DNA of 64,000 nt from Pyrocephalus nanus (GCA_038380795.1 CM076269.1:3534001-3598000), one strand, 5' to 3'; shown: positions 1 through 14,767, counted from the stretch's first letter. Notes: a model not told the origin generated them from the sequence alone. Program-made: numbers and translations.

Positions 1-3000
1 TCTGTTAGAGGATGTTTGCTTTTAATGTTCAAACTAGGATTGTTGTCTGAGCTCTTGTTGCTATTTATAACTGGGGCAATTGGATTGCCCTTCACAAAAC
101 CCAGATTGCTTCAGTCCCTTTCCACCTGCCTTGTCTGCAGGAGGAGACTGGGATTAAGAGACAACATTTGATAACTCATGTTCAGAGTGTTGCAGACCTC
201 TGGTACTGAAGTGGTGCCAACCAAAGCTTCGTGCAGAGTGTGGTCAAATAACTAATTTCTCTGCAACAGAGAAATTGAGTTTGTTTGTGTTTTTTTTCCC
301 TACGTTCTTTTTTTTTTTTTTTCTATGGAAAACAGTGATTGGGAACATAATTCCAGAGACAAGCAGATGAAACTGTACACACAACTTCACTGCTAGCTCT
401 GAAATTAATGGCACTGAAGTACCAGCTGGAGCTCGTACTTCAAAAGAAAATTCAGTGGCAGCAGCTCATTTCTTCACTTCTGGCAGCCTCTGAAGGTGTG
501 TGTGCTGCTGCACTCAGGTTGAAGTAGATGTGGCCTAATGTAAGAGTAGATGTAAAAAAAAAAAGAAAAATTTAAAAGAAAAGGCTCTGTTTCTGTGTTT
601 GCATCCCCACTGTTTGCTTCAGGAATTTGTGCTGCCCTTGAGCTGCCTGCACACACTGCAATAAACTGGGCAGGTAAAATAATCCTTATGCCTGAACATG
701 AGTTTTCACCACCCCATCCATCTACTCATTTTGTGCAGGATTATTTTTGACCCAGACCAGTGCACTGGTTCGGTTTATGAAATGGCCATATCATTGTACA
801 AACCCTGCCAGGGTGCAGCTTGAGAATGAAGAGCCAAGGTGGTGGCACTGCAGAAACTCTGCAAGCCAGGCTGGGCACGAGGACTAAGATATGGGGAGCT
901 GCTGCTCAGGAGGTAGGGGTATGGTTTCACCTTCAGTTCATGCAGGTTGTTCCCTCTATGTATGTCTTTAAAGAAATGTGCAAAGTAATCCATGCAATTC
1001 CCATGTACAGATCGTGACAGTAGATTCTGTTTCAGAGCCACTTTTGGAGCTGAAATCTTTCATGTTTAACCTCTCTTATAATATAAAAGTATATGAATCC
1101 ACGTAACGTGCAGGCTCTGTGCCTGGAAAGTTTGTCTCCAGATTCTTCTTCGTGACTTTCGTGAATTAAGTGAGATTGTAAAATGAAAGCTGGAATATAC
1201 ACACGGACTTCACTGAGCATGTGCCTTTCTGGCTTTGAAAAAGGTGCAGAGCATATGTGCTCTCACTTTAGTGTGAGCACACTGCATTGTATGCCAGAGT
1301 GGGAACAGGACAGGTTTGGTGTGTTTGGGGTTTTTTTTCTGCTTTTTTTGTTTGTTTTGTTTTCCAGAATGCTAAAGTTATTTCTAAATTGTGAACTGTA
1401 ACAAAACAAAACAACAAAGAAAACAAGGGACAGCATTGCAAACGTACAAATAAGTTACCATATTTACATGAGCGTGTACAATCTTAATAGAAACAATAAA
1501 CTTAATTCATGCCATCAAATAAGCATATTTTATTGTGCATGTGTGTTGCTGTGGCCCATCTGCTCTTACAGCTATACCAGTAGAAATGTTTGACTTTCAG
1601 GAAAAATCTTGCAGCGGAGATTGCTTGAGGATCTAAATGCATTTGAGTGACTGAAAATACCAGTGAGCATGGAATGCAAGAAATGAAAAATATCAGTGAG
1701 CATGAAGGTTAAGCTGTGATATCATTGTGGTTTTGATATACAAGGCTTACTTTCTTTTCTCTTCCTCACATTCCCATAAGAAAATGTTTTTGGGTATCTC
1801 TCTTTTGATCAAAACTCTGACTTTCTGAAGGTTCATCTTTGTTGGTCCAGCCCATCATCTCCCCAGAGCCCCAACAAGTTCCCTGGTATCTGCAAGGCTC
1901 TGTATGTCACCAGTGATTGCTTCTTGCTGTAGAAAAGCGTGCAGCTTCCCTCAAAGTTTTCTGAATTGCGTTCAAAAGTGGATAATTGCTCCTTCTGAAC
2001 TCCCTCCTGGTGGTTTTCATCAATCTATCTTTGGGTAGACTTCAAGTGAAATTATTTTCCTCTTCTGCCTTTCCCTCTCCTCTATTACTGCTCACTTTGT
2101 TCTATTATTGAAACATTTCAGGAGTGTCAGTGCTCGCAGATGCTGTCACTGAGCCAGTGTACATTGGCTAAGAACACGGATGAAAAGCAAGCCTGATAAT
2201 TTATGCAAGATTATTAGACCAAATTAGAAACAGTCTGGGGAACCCTCCAACTCTACATTAGGCAAATGAAGGTAAAAACCGAAAAAGATTAAAAATTCTC
2301 TTTGTAGCAATGTGAAAAGTCACTTGAGAACATTGTTCAGATAACATTGTAGGAACTCTGACTCCCCTGCAGCAAGAACAGCATAAGCTCCTTTGGCAAT
2401 TATTTTCTTTACTACAATTCCGAGCTAACTATGCAGCAAAATAAAATCCATAAATTAATTACTGAATGCTATAGAAGCAATGCTGTAACTGTTGTAATAT
2501 AGTGTCAGGGATCACAGTAGCTTGGTGAAGTTTCCTGCAGTTTCCCAAGGGCTCCTACTCATCGGTTCAACCCAACCCAAAACACAAGTAGTGCTGGAAA
2601 GCAGGGCAAGAGCAGTGCCCCCCACTGCAGTGCAGCTGCCTGCAGTGGGCTGGCAGATCTCACCACCTTGGGTATTTTATTCTGCTTCTATTTTGATAAA
2701 TTCTGGAGAGTTTTGCATTCAGGAAGAGTTGTTTCCTTTTTGTGTAATCTGCCATACCTTTAAGAGTGGTCACGTCCTTTTTCTCCTGAAGCCCTTTGAG
2801 TCACTGATTTTCCTTGCACGGGAACTTTCTGTGTGCAAGTCAGGGCTGTAGCTTGTTCCAGTGCCCAGGCTGTAAACCAGAAAGCTGGACACAGTTTTTC
2901 TTGAGAGGTGTTTCATTGTGATTTTCCTGAACATCGTTGCATCTGCCTTGGTAATTTGCTGTTCTTTCAAGCTCAAACGAGTGATGTAAGCTTCAGGTTT

Positions 3001-6000
3001 ATGTACGTTTCAAATAACACATCTTGTACTGTTTTTGGAAAAAGAAAAAAAAAAGAAAAAAGATTTGAGGTTTCTGTGGTTTCCCCTTTCTAAATTGATA
3101 TTCGTGTCGCACCAATTTTGGCGTGTTTCTGATCTGTTTATCAGCTGTGCCAGCCCGGGTTCGTGTTTATACCAGGGCAAACATAGGAATAAACGTAGAA
3201 TTGCACTTCTGAAAGTGATGTCAGTGTGATAAAGAGATTCCTGAGACATGAGTTAATTTATCTAGGAATGAAACATTAAAATATGTATGACCTTCTGTGG
3301 GGTTTTGGAGCGCATGAAACCAGAAGAATATATAAATATGTCAGTGCACAAAACCACAATAAAAGGTGTGTTCATCTGATTTTACTTTAGACATGCCTCT
3401 GTTAGCAATCTCTTCTGTCTTTAGATGCTCTGTTAGAACCAGAAGTGCTTATTTCTGGGCTTGGATCTTTTTTTCTTTCCTTTTCTTTTTATTACAGGCC
3501 GTTTACACTGAGAGCGAATGAGTGAATGGATGAGCTGTTCTAAACACAAACAGTTCCCATGAATGCTTCTGGAAAGGTGGAATAGTTTTAACTCACCTAA
3601 AAAGGGACAAGCAAGGCCTGCACCTCGAGCAAATCCACAGGACAGCAGCTGTTGTGGTTGGGTGGGAGAGTCTCTGCCTCCATTTTGGAAAGAAAACACC
3701 AGCTTTGGAATGGTCTCAGGGATGTTCAAAGCCACACCAGCTGCTTCACCAGGCAGTGAATCACGGATAAATAGAATAGCATATATCTGTTCTGGGAGTT
3801 TTGTTTATGCCTTAAGAGTTTGTTTGTAAATGTGTAACCTGATGGATGGGGAACAGTATAGGGCTCCAGGCAGTCTTAGTGTAACCTGTGGCAAAACAAG
3901 CAGCTCCTTAGAGCCAGCGATGGCCAGCTCTTTTTGCTTCTGATTTATTTCTTAAACAGTTGTCTGTGGAGTTCAGGCATCTGCAGAGGAAGATGCTGGT
4001 CCCAAGGCTCTGATTAAACAGGCCAGCACACAGTCTGCTGTCACTGACTTGTTCCTGCTGTTCTTGGAACAGTTGAGAAAGGATGTCCAGAGTCTGAAGG
4101 AGGCAAAGTGTGCTTACAGGTCTTGGTTTAAGCAAAGTAGACTAAAATAAGAAAACCACAAAATTTCTCTGTTTTTTTTTTCCTTGTTGGGGATTTTTGT
4201 CAGCACATGTACCAGGCATTTCTTCTCCTTAAGACAGATCTGATCTCCTGGGTAATAACTATTTATGGAACAACAGGATACTGAACAGTTTATAAACACT
4301 AGACTTGTTTACTTCTGCTCTGTGACTGCTCATTTCACATAGGGGTTTCCTCATCTGTCAAGGGTAAAGAAACTTCTCTGAGTGGACACATCTGTAAAGA
4401 ACTAGTTGGTCTTGCTCTGCCATAGTGTCCTGGCAGGAGATTCTGTCCTGCTCAGCCAATAAAATTTTCCACCTGTGTTCAGTAAGGAAGGTATTTTAAC
4501 AGGAAAGTAGTCATCTTGAATTTTCTAAGAGGAAAGGAGGAACTGTTCTGCTTCATCCTCCCAGGTCTGGCACCTGCTGCTAATGGAGGGTGTGGGTTTG
4601 AAATGTTGATCTCTGTCTCTTCCCTGGGAAGCAGATCCTTCATTCTTTGGTACTGCATTATTAGGATTTGCTGTAGCTGGGGGACTTCTAAACCACGTCA
4701 AGACAGGAAATGAGAGGAAACAGGGCTAATAGTTTGGGTGGTTTTTTATTCTTTATATTAATAGGACTTGGTTTCCAGTGTTCTATCATCTCTCATGGGT
4801 TGTTGGACGGAAAACACAGAAGGGGAAGCAGCACTTCATTCTGCACAATTAGCTGCCAGACACTGCACCCTCTGAGAAGGAGGGAACAGTGATGGTTCCA
4901 AGCCATCCAGGAGAAAGAGGAGAGAAATCCTGTGAAACAAGACACGCCTGGAGTGCTCTAAGATACAGAATAATTCGTGTAGAAATCCAGAGCTGTATGT
5001 ATGCTGACTGACACGCTGTCTCGTTCTGAACAGTGGCGGTGCGAGGATGAACTGCTGAGATGTTTTGACAGATGCCAGTCAGAGGGATGTTTTTGACAGA
5101 TTTTTTTTGGTAATGATTAACGTCACTAGAAGCAGTTGTTTGTGTTTTCTACGTGTTTGTTTTAATTCATCTCCTATTTGTTTCCCTTTCGCAGCAGTGC
5201 CCAGTTTACCATAATGAGATTCAGGAAGCTGGAATCAGTCTCAATTAGTGAGGCTACTGTAAATATTTTCATTGACAGAACTGTCTTTTTTCAGTTAAGA
5301 TCTGAAAATACTTGAATGTTGTTTTGTGTTAAACGGAAGATCCAGAAATTCAAATAAAGTGATACCAGGAGGGCAGTTGATTCTGAAATAATAATAATCT
5401 TTAGCTATTCTAAAGAAATTATGCTATCTGAAGAGGCAGGAGCTCCCAGTTCTTGGTAGGGAGAGGAACTGTAAGTACCCCAGACACCTGGCCTAGGAAG
5501 AGCCCTCAGCAGCTTGTTCAAAGTGACTGCTCTTCACCTGCCAAGGAGTAAAAAATTAAGTGGGAAAAACAGTGTTAAGAACTTAAGCTTTTTCTAGACT
5601 TGTGGGAATCTCATTTCTAGAAGTAGTTTCTTAACATGGCTCTGACTCTCAGCTGCTACTGAGGTGGGGGTTTTTATACCTAAGACCTGAATGTCAGCCC
5701 ATCTAAAGATTTAGACACGCAAGGGTGGAGGTTTCCAAACTTGTCCCAGTTTGCAAGTGTTGAAAGGGTTTGGCTACTACATTTTATTTCGTTTTAGGGT
5801 TGGGGTTTTTTTGGTAGATTACAAGGCACCTTCTTGAGAGACCACTAAACAAAATTTTAAAAAAACAACGCAATTTCTCCAGCAAATCACGGTTGAAATT
5901 CTTGATCAGTAGCTTGGAAACAGCATAAAATTAGCTAAATGCAAAATTCTGAATATACCTAGGCATCGATCTCTTCGTTTCATCAGCTGCTAGAAGATTT

Positions 6001-9000
6001 TGGAGGCTTGTCTTGATTGTGGAAGCCGAGTGTCGACTCTGCAATGCTGTGACTCCCTAATGCTGCTTTTCACAGCAGTCCTAGGGAAAAAGACATTTGT
6101 TCTCTGTCTCTGTGTTCCAGGGCTTGTTCCATGCCACAGCCCTGGTTTGTTTTCTCTCACATGCAAGGCAGTCACTTCCCTCCCTCTCCCATTTTTGTTC
6201 TGAGCCCTCCTTTTGGCTCCATCTGCCTTTCCACGTGGATGGAGATTGTGTCACACAGATCGTGTCCCTCCTTTACCGCTCTTGGGCTTACATTTCTGTT
6301 TACTTTTGTGTATAAATAAGATAGTAACCTTTGTTGGTCACGGCATTTTTAAGTCTTCTGCAGCAGTCCATAAATCCTGTGTCAGGAAGCGTGTTCAGTG
6401 TGCCTGTGCCCTAGTTGTACTGCTGACATGTGAGCTTAGCTGCCTGTAGACTTCCCAAAGCACAGTAATGGTACAGATGAAAACCTGAGACAGGTTTCTT
6501 TTCTCAGTTTTTTTTTTTTTTGGGAGAGTTTTGGATAGAATGGGGAGATTCAGAGGCAGGAGAGAAGAATAAGAGAGAGTGTACTGGTGCACCAGAGGGT
6601 TCTGGCTCTCTGTGGCATTTTAGGGGAGCACAGGCAGTACTTGCAGTGGTCTGTAGTGAGCCAGTGCAAAGCTTTGCCTCCTAGGCCCTGGAAACTCTCT
6701 CAGTTCCCACTGACAGGCACAAACTGGTGGGTTTCCAGTAAGCGTCACTCAGGAAGGGACCCTACAGTTCACATCACCCCTGGAGCATTGCAGCCACCTT
6801 TACTCTGCTGAAATGAAGTGAGCTAATTTGTTTCCCAGCAGACTAATTGCTCATGGCTTATTATAGAGACTGTTTGGTGCCCTGTTCTGAAGACTGTTTG
6901 TTCCGGACAGCATGTTTTAGAATATGTTTGTATGTGCTGGCAAATTTTTCAGGTTGTGCTGGGTTTTTTTTTTCAAAAGGTCACCTTCGGTTTAGAAAAG
7001 TTTAAAGAACTGCAACAGCTAAATAGATACAAGGAATTCAAACAAATCCTGAAGGTGGTTGGATTGTGGAATTCTTTTCAGCTTTTCAGTCTGAACTTCC
7101 TTAAATTTGTTAAATTACTGAACTGACTCATTTACATCTCTATTCTAAGGCCTTCCTGGCTTTATTTTTCCTACATCTGCCTTAGAACTTTCCAGGTTTT
7201 CTTCAATTACAGTGTTTCATTAAAATTATCCTTGCAGTGTTGCCTTAGTTTCTTCATACTGTGTCATGTCATTTTGACCTAAACCTGTTTCTCAAATCCG
7301 GAGCTAAAATAACTACTACCATTGTGTAGTTCCCTCTCCCTGTGAGATTTGTGCTGCCTTTCCCTTATCTGTCTAAATGAATGACAGATGTTTTTGCCTG
7401 GGCTGGTCAGTGGTTTTATGCTGCACAGCACAATAGGACCTCAGCTTTCCTCCTCGGGCTCAGCGGTGATTAACGCTATGAGTAACGTTCCTGGAGGCTA
7501 CTGGGTTATTCTGCTGGCAGAAGATTATTCTGCCCTTCCTGAGCTGAGTCTTTCTGCCTGTTCTGCAGTTTTGCACACTGTGCACTTTGGGTAGCCCTGG
7601 GGTTATGAGCCACTGCCTTTATCTATCCTTTTCCTTCCATGGTAAAATCTTCTATTTGTCCTCTAGACCACCATGTCTCCCGGTATGCTGCGATACTACA
7701 AGTATGAAAACACTTGTCAGCTCATTCTGCTGAGCCACTGTTCGTGATTTCTGTAACAGTCTGCCTCTGAACCTGTAGGGACTGTTTGGCAGCTGGATGA
7801 TAATGATCTTACTTTAACATTTGATATGATGCCATGTTTTCCGTGTTTGGAATGTACATTGGAAACAGCAGAAATTAGTTTTGGCTGGAACTTCAGTGCA
7901 ATCTTGCAGGCAGTAAATAACAAGGACTTTAACAGGAAAAGAGAACCCAAACACTTTGTGTTCTGGGTTGGCTTGTATGAATCAGCAAGTCTGTGTTGCT
8001 AAATAACAGGACCGGATTGCTAAATGTAACCCAAATAGTATAGCCATGTAGAGACATAACCCATGGGATTCTGCTCCAAAACTGGCCTACAGAAAAACAT
8101 CAAGCTGCCTCCTCTTCACATAGCTGAGCCTTGAGCTGGGACTTTCTCTTTTTAGTCTTATTAACAGTAATGTGCTGCTTTCTCCTCTTGTTTACACTTG
8201 TATCACTCCTTTTAGTCCCTTGTAAAACTGCTGTTAAGTTCATCCACCTCATTTGTCATACTTTCAGTGACAAGATCTGCCTCCTTTCACTGACTCCCTC
8301 TTTTCCACTCTATTAAAGTCAGGCTTATTGGCCTCTGCAGGACTCTGTGGACAGTTACTGCCAACCACTTAACTGTTAGCTGAGTTAACATAAAACTTTT
8401 TTGTCTTTCCAAGGAAATCTGGGAACATTCTGACAGCTCACACAAGCTGTTTGCGAGCCTGTAGTGGATTTAATTGCAAAGATAAATTATTAGATGATAC
8501 TTTACTGTAAAATGTTCAGAATTATTTAATCCTTATAATTGTATTATCGAGGAACCTGAGACTAGGGAGAAAAACAAGATGGGGCAGAAGAGAGCTCACC
8601 TGTCCGACTGAAGGAAAAGAAACTTGGTTTGAATTGCTTACTCTTTGCCTGCCAGATGTTGCCACAAACCACCCCACGAGTTTCCACGTGGTAAGTCTGA
8701 GCAGCATGTTCTGCAGTGCACACACCAGGCATGAAGTGGTGGGTATGAACCTGCCCTTGGAAGGAGGAGAAGCTCGCCCGTGGCTCTCGTGCCAGCGCTC
8801 GTAAGCCTCGTGGGCAGCTTTATCCTCTCTGACAAGGCTCTCCTGCTTTTGGGACCAGGCTTCTTTCTTGGTGTGGCTGTGTGTGCGTGCCAGGTTGTGT
8901 CAGCAGCAGCCTGAGGTCCTTGCACAACGCCGTGTTACATAATGTGGATGTGCTGTGAGGTCTCTGGCTGCAAGGTGGGTTGGAGTTTCCGTCGGGTTTT

Positions 9001-9834
9001 CTGTTGGGTTTTTCTGATGTGTTCATTAATCAGAGGGAGGCGGGGCCCGATGCATTGTGAGCATCCTGAAGGACAGGTCTGGGCATTGCGGAAGAGTAAA
9101 GCCAGGTTTTATTAACAAATAACAGAAATTCCACCAGAAATGGTGGAAATCGTTGTAAAGGGACCATGGTACTAATATAGTAGAGGCTATGAATGATGTT
9201 ACAGATCAGCCTCATGGGAAATTTGTAAATGTTGGATCCTTTGTTTCCTTTGCTGTTCCTTTCTAAAATTTTCATTTTCAGATGCTCTGAATTACACTGA
9301 TGATGAGAGAAGAGAAGCTCTTACCTTTGTTGCCTTTTGCCTTTCGGTTTGCAGACAACTGGCAAAGCATTTTGGCCAGAGGGAAAGAGAAGATGTTTTC
9401 TTCTTGCCTATGTTGGTTTAGCATAGTATTTTAGTCCTCTAGTTTGGAACTGGGCAGAAAATGAAAAGACTAATAGTGGAAATTCTTGTAAGGTGCTAAT
9501 TTAGTGTGGTTTGTCAGTGTTTTCTACAGTTCTTGTGCCATTTGATTTTAATGGATGCAACTCTGAATTTACGGTCTTGGTTTGCCTACAGTGAGGGGGC
9601 AATAAAAAAAAAACCTAAAAAACCCAGTAGTTATGTCTGTGCTTTGGTATCTGGAAGAGTGAAGGGGAAGCTAAAATAATTCCATTACAGGCGAAAAAGC
9701 CCTGCCTCCTGATACTTGTGCCACAGAAAAGTATAGATTTCATTTCTTCCTAAAGGAGCACATCTCCTGCAAGCTCTGTAAAATGTACTTACAGGAGGGA
9801 GGAAGGCAGCTGAGGTACCAGAGCACTGGTCAGA

Positions 9835-9849
9835 GTGTGTGTGTGTGTG
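9835..9849. repeat. Short (GT)n microsatellite
   Basis: Seven and a half perfect GT units, followed by a c and then cacactc. Short, probably weakly polymorphic. Confidence 0.85.
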
Positions 9850-10309
9850 CCACACTCTTGCAAGCACTAGGAATCATGTAGGAAAATAAGCATTAGCAGT
9901 CAGTGTATTTCATAGCAGACATTTAATAGTCCATTAGTACTTCTGATGACATTTCCGCAGTGTGTAAGGTGCTTATTAAAAGCACATCCATTATGGATTA
10001 TGCTTCAGAAAGGAGGCATTTGTGGGCATGAGTCCCCCCCACTGCAGTGTAACATTAATGTTAGTTTTAAAAATTTATTTAAAAAGAGAGAGAAGAATGT
10101 GCCCAGTGAAGGTATAACTTAATAAATCTTTGCTGTGTGCATGATGCTTTATACTGCTGTGGCGTAAATGTGCTAAGAAAAAATGCATAGAAAATATTTT
10201 TACAAGCTGACTCTGGTTCCTTTTGTGATTGGTTTCAGATCTTTGACTTTAAACCAACATTTCCAAAGTTTAGTCTATATCCATGTTTTTATGTACCTTT
10301 AAGTCTGAC

Positions 10310-10327
10310 TTTTTTTTTTTTTTTTTT
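10310..10327. repeat. 18-nt T tract
   Basis: Uninterrupted T run between ctgac and aagctg in upstream intron. Confidence 0.95.
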
Positions 10328-12133
10328 AAGCTGTATATGCTACAGAGCTGTAAGAGCTGAAGCACTCAATACCTCTGAAATCCAGGCCAAAGTTTTTTAG
10401 ACTTATTTTACTTAAATTGACTCAGAAAACTGAACTCTGGGCAGCCTATTTTGAAAACGTTGACCTCAATCACTAAGTTACCAAAGCACAAAATTTCACA
10501 CAGCGATGGAAAGGCATTCTTCATGCTGTCCATCCCTTTAAATGATGTGTCAGGGTAATGGTTGAACTGTTATGATAAAACTTATCTCGGAATATTTTCT
10601 GAGTCAGTCTTGCCATAGGACTATTCAAGAGAAAATAGTCCAAGAAAGTTGTAGATGGCTTAGGAGTAAATGTGCCAGACTTGGTGCCTACTTTGCAAGC
10701 AGGCAAAGGATTAAGTTCAGCTTTCTTCCTCCTTTGTTCGGTTAGAGAAGGATAATGAAGTGAGGGCTAAGGAGTCTGAGGTACGTCCAGAAGAACATAA
10801 CAGGACCCACTCTAGGATGGCTGCTGGGAAGCAGGAGGGACAGATCTCTGGAGGAAGGGCAGTTCAGGAAGGACCTTGTGGATTACAGGAGTGGTTCATG
10901 GGTTTGACAGCCTTTGCTAAATTACTGAAATGCGGTGTTTGTGTTGTCAGGAGTCTTGGCCTTATCAGGAGGACTCTGGGACTGTTACAGTCCTAAGTGA
11001 GCTGCCCTCTCTTTGGATGTTCAAAGGCTCTTTCATGCCTGGGAGGCTCTGGCCTGTAAGTGCTTTTTTGGACTCAGGCTTCTCACTTCTGGAGAATAAA
11101 ACCTGCCATCTAGCTGCCAGCACAGTCCAAGTGCGGGCTTCTCTTTCTGTTCTCCAGCCTCTTGCTTAATACCTTTTGTAAGATCAGCTGGCTTGATGCT
11201 GAAATGATGTAGAAATGAGACCTCAGATCAGATGAACCGAAGTCCCAATTGCTCCAACAGTGTGTTCACTTCAGGAAATGTTCTGCTTTGTGCTGGCCAG
11301 GATGGTTCGTGGGTATAAATTACAAACTCAGATCATTTGTCTGAGAGCATCATTTACAAATTTCTCACCTCTCTGCCAACCGCTGCGCTGAAGAAGTAGC
11401 TTGAAAAAAAATAAAAACATAAGGGAGAAGTAGTTGTCACTTTTAGTATCTGTTTCCTTTACAACACAGGTTAGCATTTCGCAGCGATGCCATAATGTGC
11501 ACGCTCACTGGACGTGCTGGGCTTTCTTCTTCTTTTAATCTCTGCTCTGTCACTGTCCTTTTGTCCTTGCCTACAGCAGCACTGCTGGCTGTTCCATAGT
11601 CCTGGGTCTCCCAGCACAGTTGCCCATTTTCTCAGAGAGCTCTGGTGTTAACTTGTTTATCAGTCCTACCCCTCCACCAAAGTCTGCAGGTGTGACACTG
11701 GGTGTTTGCATACATAGGAAACCTTTGACTAAATGGTGAATACCCAGACTGGTACTTCTCTGTTTAGCCTAATTAATTTTTCCAGCATCAACTGAAAGGC
11801 TTAGTTCATTGCTTTCCTTATATCTGTTCTGCAGTAGGCATCAAATCTGTATGGGCAACCTCAGTTTAGGGCAAAAGTCTAGAGATTTACACTTAAACAC
11901 CTGCCTCGATTGGTTAAATTACCCTTGTGTGTTTTATGCCAGGTAAATATGCCCATTAGCAATGGGATGATATGAAAGCTATGGATTTCTAGTTTTGTTG
12001 AATGTCACATTTAAAATGTGATTTCCAGAGGATGAAATCCTCTCTTTTTATACATTAATCCAGTTTTCACAAGCTCTCCCTGGCCAAGCATTAGTTCAAC
12101 AGAATAGCTACTGGTAATGATCAAATTAAAGCC

Positions 12134-12151
12134 TTTTTTTTTTTTTTTTTT
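12134..12151. repeat. 18-nt T tract
   Basis: Uninterrupted T run about 160 bp left of the CR1 copy at 12313. Confidence 0.95.
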
Positions 12152-12312
12152 ATTTTGTAATCTTACCACATGATTAGGCTGATTGAGGTCAGCAGGAATT
12201 ACAGAATTTACTTGTATAAAATGGGGTTTTAGAAGATCCTTGTTTCTGAGATTTGACCTGGATAGGAATTGAGCTCTTGCAACTTTATTGTTCCTTGCTT
12301 CATGAGGAGAAG

Positions 12313-12900
12313 GATCACAGAATCACTGACTAGGCGGGGTGGGCAGGGACTTTTGGAGATGGTCTAGTACAAACTCCCCTGCTCAAAGTGGAGTCACCTG
12401 GAACAGGTTGCTCAGGACTGTGTTCAGTTGTGCTCAAACAACCTCTCTGGGCAATGTTTGACCACCCTAGGAGGATTATTTCAAATGGAATGGAATTTCT
12501 TGTATTTAATTTTTTTTTCTGTTGTATTTAATTTTTCCTATATGTTGTGCACCATGAGAAGAGTCTCTCTGCCTCCTTGGCTGCCCCTGTCGGGTGTTTA
12601 TGCACATTGATAAGAGCCCCCCGAGCCTCCTCTGCTCAAGGCTGAACAATCCCAGTTCTCTCAGCCTCCCCTCACGGCAGATGCTCCAATCTTTTAATCA
12701 TTTTAGCCTGTTGGACTTGCTCCAATGTGTCTCCCAGCAGTGGCCCCAGCCCTCCAGCAGTGTCCCCCCCAGTGCAGAGCCCAGGGAAGGGCCCCCAGTC
12801 CCCTCCTCACATAGCCCGGGGTGCTGTTGGCTGCGTTCAGCTTGCCCACCTGGACCCTCATCTTTGCTTGCCTTACAGCCCGTGCCCCATCTCCCTGATA
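12313..12900 (-). mobile_element. CR1 LINE 3'-end fragment, antisense
   Basis: The left edge begins with a copy of the CR1 3' terminus in reverse (atcacagaatcactgac), followed by the familiar antisense body: a short stretch on poor recovery and bottleneck words such as ggaacaggttgctcagg, then cattgataagagcccccc, aggctgaacaatcccag, ctctcagcctcccctca and agatgctccaatc. These are diverged forms of the avian CR1 consensus that I know. Sense is therefore the minus strand, with the 3' end at 12313. T-rich insertions at 12500-12540 break the match. The right edge is uncertain. Open frames here (for example on + at 12594-12929) are shadows of this repeat. Confidence 0.85.
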
Positions 12901-14767
12901 CCTGGAATAAAGGCCTCATTCATCTTTGAGTTATCTTCCTTCCTTCAGTTTCCTCAATTACACCCTTGCTAATCATTTAAAAAGACCCCCATTGATCCAG
13001 AGGTAGACTGCCACGGAAGCTGTCACTAAAACTCCTTGGAGGGTGGATTCTTCGTCATGCTTCTGCCCATAGCAGCAGCAGCAAGTATTTTTTGTAAGTT
13101 AGAGGCATTTTGTTTTCGTTTGTACAGGCAGGAAGAAGGTGGAGGATAGAGTGTACCTTATTTAAGCCTTAGCTCTCCTCTGTCTTGCAGGTTTGTAAAT
13201 CTGCCTTCCTATCTTTCTGCTTTCAAGCCTGGTATGCTTAGGAACCAGCTTCAGAACAGTAAAATATCTCTGAGCAGCATCTCTGGTCTCTCTCAGCACT
13301 AATCAGTGCTAAATCACCCATCCTGGCTTGTATAGGAATTTTAAAGAGTCTTAAAAATGTAATGATTGAGCTGCTAACCAAAATGGGCAATCTGTCGTTA
13401 AGATCAGACTTTCAGCTGCAGGAACGGAAGGAGCGAATATATTACCTAAACTTGCAAAGGGAATTGAGAAACCACAAGACAATAAACTTGCTTACCAGGA
13501 AAACTCCTTAAAAGAAATGTTAAAATTAGAATTCTAAACATTTAGATGACCGTGGTATGAGACAGAGCAGCACAACTCCTGTAATTGACTGTCATGCAGT
13601 GTGAACGTGTGTGAAATTTTGCTCGTACTGAGCCATATGTAGTGGCTCAAATCTCACGATTCAGTGCTCTGAGACAGGATCTGAAAGAGATGTAACATCA
13701 TATACAAGTAATAAAGCTGCTATAGTAACTGTAGATTAAAAAAAAAAAAAAAGAAGAATATGAATTCTTGCTCTTTAAAGCAGCGATAATGAAGCTGATT
13801 GGGGTTGGGAAGAAACTGTATCTCTGCTCAGTTTATTCCACTGTGGCTTAGCATGAAGTTATTTCACATTTGTGGGAAGCATGTTGCTGGTTTTTGTTTT
13901 AGGTGGGATTGCTTATCTGATTTGGTGTAGCCTTGCTGTTTGAAGTAATACATGTCCTACTGTCATCTAACTGAGCAAAAACATGTGCGGCTGCACACAT
14001 CCTATTCCTAGCATTTTCCCAAAACCTACCAGCTAATCTAATCTCTGTTAATTGTTTGAGCGATTTCTGTGTCTACCAGAGGTAATTTGTCAACACTTCC
14101 CACACAGGGCTGGTTTTTAAGCCGGCATGGCTGACTCAAAGCCCGCGTATTTACTGCGCTTCCTGCGGGTCCACAGGGACAACGTGTGAATGTCCAAGGC
14201 AAAGCTGCACGGGAAGGGGAATGGGAGAGTGTCTCTGTGGTCACCTACTTTTTGTGCTGTCAGATTGAGGCTCTGAAATTGCTCAGTTGGCCAGGGTTGT
14301 AGTAGCATTCCTCTTCTTCCTGTGCCTGACTTGTCCACGTGCCAGCTCTTTGACAGCTGCAGGACATTGCTACAGAGGCAATTTTCCCGTGTCCGAGCTT
14401 CATTCCCACGCTAGCTAGTGGGTAAAGAGGACTAATGTGGCTGTTTGTCATTTGTGTCTGGACAGACCTCATCTCCTTATGAAGTATGTCTTTTTGAAAG
14501 CTGGTTGGTGTTTTGTTCCCTGTGTGCAGCCGCTGAAGAACGTTGGGCAGCTCAGAAGAGCAGGAGAGGATCTCCTTGAAGCAGTTGGTAGATGCCATAA
14601 TTGCTGTTTCTTGTTCAGTGCAATCTGTGGGTGTAGTGACTTCATGTTCTTCACTGACCCAAGCCCAGACCATTTCCTGAGTGTGCCATGGTTTCTGTGC
14701 CTGTGCCCTGTTTGCCAGTAAAGCAGCTGGGGCTTTATTGTATGTGTATGGCCCTTCAGCCCTTTAC
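12901..14767. other. Intronic gap, nothing identified
   Basis: Unique sequence between two antisense CR1 copies. It holds a 15-nt A tract at 13738 and no supported gene or element. Confidence 0.6.
13738..13752. repeat. 15-nt A tract
   Basis: Uninterrupted A run followed by gaagaatatg in upstream intron. Confidence 0.93.

Larger units (their letters stand above)
1..12312. other. Upstream intron or flank, no gene seen
   Basis: No exon, RNA gene or recognisable transposon. Contents are AT-rich unique DNA with many pyrimidine tracts (for example 310-323, 1325-1365, 6506-6520). Open frames here are at most ~110 codons with no domain I recognise. I looked for the preceding ST3GAL3 exon (residues ending AIFPR, with FSEGACKPGYA) and did not see it. 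The segment around 5100-5300 has an unusually balanced, motif-like texture (ttaacgtcactag, taccataatgagattcagg) that may be a conserved non-coding element. Confidence 0.6.

Noticed and set aside
5200..5330. Possible exon after ctttcgcag with a 33-codon frame (MRFRKLESVSIS...)
   Set aside because: No match to ST3GAL3 stem residues and no convincing donor; may be conserved non-coding DNA instead.
12594..12972. Proline/serine-rich frames on + (111 and 81 codons)
   Set aside because: They fall in the diverged antisense CR1 copy; Pro/Ser richness comes from its C-rich strand.
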